Assembly: GCA_023399455.1 (NCBI GenBank)
Contig: JAEWPN010000230.1
Span: forward strand, 1-21,801
From: Bacillota bacterium
GTDB lineage: Bacteria; Bacillota; Clostridia; Lachnospirales; Lachnospiraceae
DNA length: 21,801 nucleotides
Reading direction: 5' to 3'
Below, one piece after another: positions 21,218 through 21,801 of this stretch. How positions within the stretch are numbered: the stretch's first letter is position 1; each line of letters opens with the position of its first letter. The translations under genes were made by a program, and so were the position numbers. The notes beneath the pieces are model-generated. The model worked only from the letters and a program-made list of their open reading frames with translations, did not search any database and was not told the DNA's origin.

Positions 21218-21801
21218 ATGGAAACGAGTATAGAACACTCAGGCAAGAATGTTAATGAGTATAAGACACTCAATGAGTATAAAACACTCATGGAAATCAA
21301 AGATTTACATTTCTCTTACACCGAAGGAGAGGAAATCTTAAAAGGGCTCAATTTCGCTCTTGACGAGAGGACGACTGCTATTATCGGGCAAAATGGTGCG
21401 GGAAAGACTACTTTTGTAAAACTGCTGAAGGGTTTGCTTCGGCCTACGGCGGGAGCGGTAGTGTTTGAGGGAAAGGATATACGCGATATGACGGTGGCAC
21501 AGCTGGCCAGGCATATCGGTATGGTTTTCCAGAATCCCAACGATCAGATTTTTAAGAACCGCGTTCTTGACGAGGTTATGTTCGGACCTTTGAAAATAGG
21601 TATGGGAGAGGCTGCAGCCAGGGAAAAATCGTTAGAGGCGCTGAATCTGGTAGGATTGTCCGGCCATGAGAATGAAAATCCTTACGACCTTGGCTTATCC
21701 AGCCGGAAGCTTGTGGCAATCGCTTCCATCGTGGCGATGGACCCTAAGGTAATCATATTCGACGAGCCTACGATTGCTCAGGATTATTATGGAAAAGAAC
21801 G
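21218..21801 (+). CDS. ecfA2: ECF transporter ATPase, second subunit (3' end cut by window)
   Basis: The ATG at 21218 directly follows the stop of the first ATPase gene and has AAAGGAGG at proper distance. 194 codons are present. It has Walker A GQNGAGKTT at 57-65, the Q-loop VFQNPNDQ at 103-110 and Walker B VIIFDEPT at 178-185. The signature is degenerate (LGLSSRKLVAIAS at 158-170, with no LSGGQ), so the pair is asymmetric, as seen in several ECF ATPase pairs. The first 24 residues are an extension with a duplicated NEYKTL. Homologous ABC domains usually begin at the equivalent of Met25 (MEIKDLHFSY), which has no ribosome site here. The extension consists largely of three copies of the 16-bp motif. 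Confidence 0.92.
   Translation, partial: METSIEHSGKNVNEYKTLNEYKTLMEIKDLHFSYTEGEEILKGLNFALDERTTAIIGQNGAGKTTFVKLLKGLLRPTAGAVVFEGKDIRDMTVAQLARHIGMVFQNPNDQIFKNRVLDEVMFGPLKIGMGEAAAREKSLEALNLVGLSGHENENPYDLGLSSRKLVAIASIVAMDPKVIIFDEPTIAQDYYGKE
21226..21290 (+). repeat. Three copies of the start-proximal 16-bp motif in ecfA2
   Basis: Copies lie at 21226-21241, 21257-21272 and 21275-21290 and fit GAGTAYARRWCRCTCA. The last two form an 18-bp tandem duplication with one mismatch. The first begins 8 nt after the start codon and is read as S-I-E-H-S; the other two are read as E-Y-K-T-L. The last copy ends on the A of the in-frame ATG at 21290. Confidence 0.9.

Overview
The window looks like a chromosomal segment of a low-to-mid GC Gram-positive anaerobe. 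The likely group is Clostridia, probably Lachnospiraceae, but this is inferred from gene content and style only. The supporting signs are AGGAGG-type ribosome binding sites, GTG starts, lipoproteins with short signal peptides and acidic linkers, extended -10 promoters, and an ECF transporter with dedicated ATPases. No rRNA, tRNA, CRISPR array, transposase or phage gene was seen.

Region 1 (1-8010) is surface O-acylation. On the minus strand an MBOAT acyltransferase is followed by a DltD/AlgX-like SGNH protein that runs off the window. Divergent from it is an SGNH lipoprotein, then a strong promoter and an FkbH-type glyceryl-ACP synthase, an acyl carrier protein, an oppositely oriented VOC-fold protein, and a second MBOAT. 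Loading enzyme, carrier protein, MBOAT and SGNH protein have the same architecture as the Dlt system, but the loading enzyme is an FkbH protein in place of the DltA adenylation enzyme. The hypothesis is that a glyceryl (or derived C3) unit is moved from central metabolism onto an extracellular glycan.

Region 2 (8025-13770) is a four-gene operon with its own promoter. It holds a polyprenyl-phosphate glycosyltransferase of family GT2 and three large GT-C-like membrane proteins. This fits export and transfer of lipid-linked sugars onto a surface polymer, plausibly the acceptor for region 1.

Region 3 (13820-17617) starts with a radical SAM/SPASM protein with its own consensus promoter and terminator. 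An SGNH lipoprotein with a 12-nt repeat in its linker follows. A shared bidirectional terminator separates that gene from a convergent FAD oxidoreductase of the UDP-galactopyranose-mutase-like type.

Region 4 (17618-21801) is nucleoside salvage and uptake. It holds a structured intergenic region with inverted repeats, a decayed cNMP-binding (Crp/Fnr-type) regulator fragment, a uridine-phosphorylase-family enzyme, and an ECF transporter (S component, EcfT, two ATPases, the last cut by the window end). A 16-bp dyad motif occurs 8-9 nt after the start codon of udp and of both ATPase genes, with two further copies in the second ATPase gene. It is read in two different frames, so it looks conserved as nucleic acid and not as protein. 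This motif and the Dlt-like glyceryl system are the two most interesting observations.
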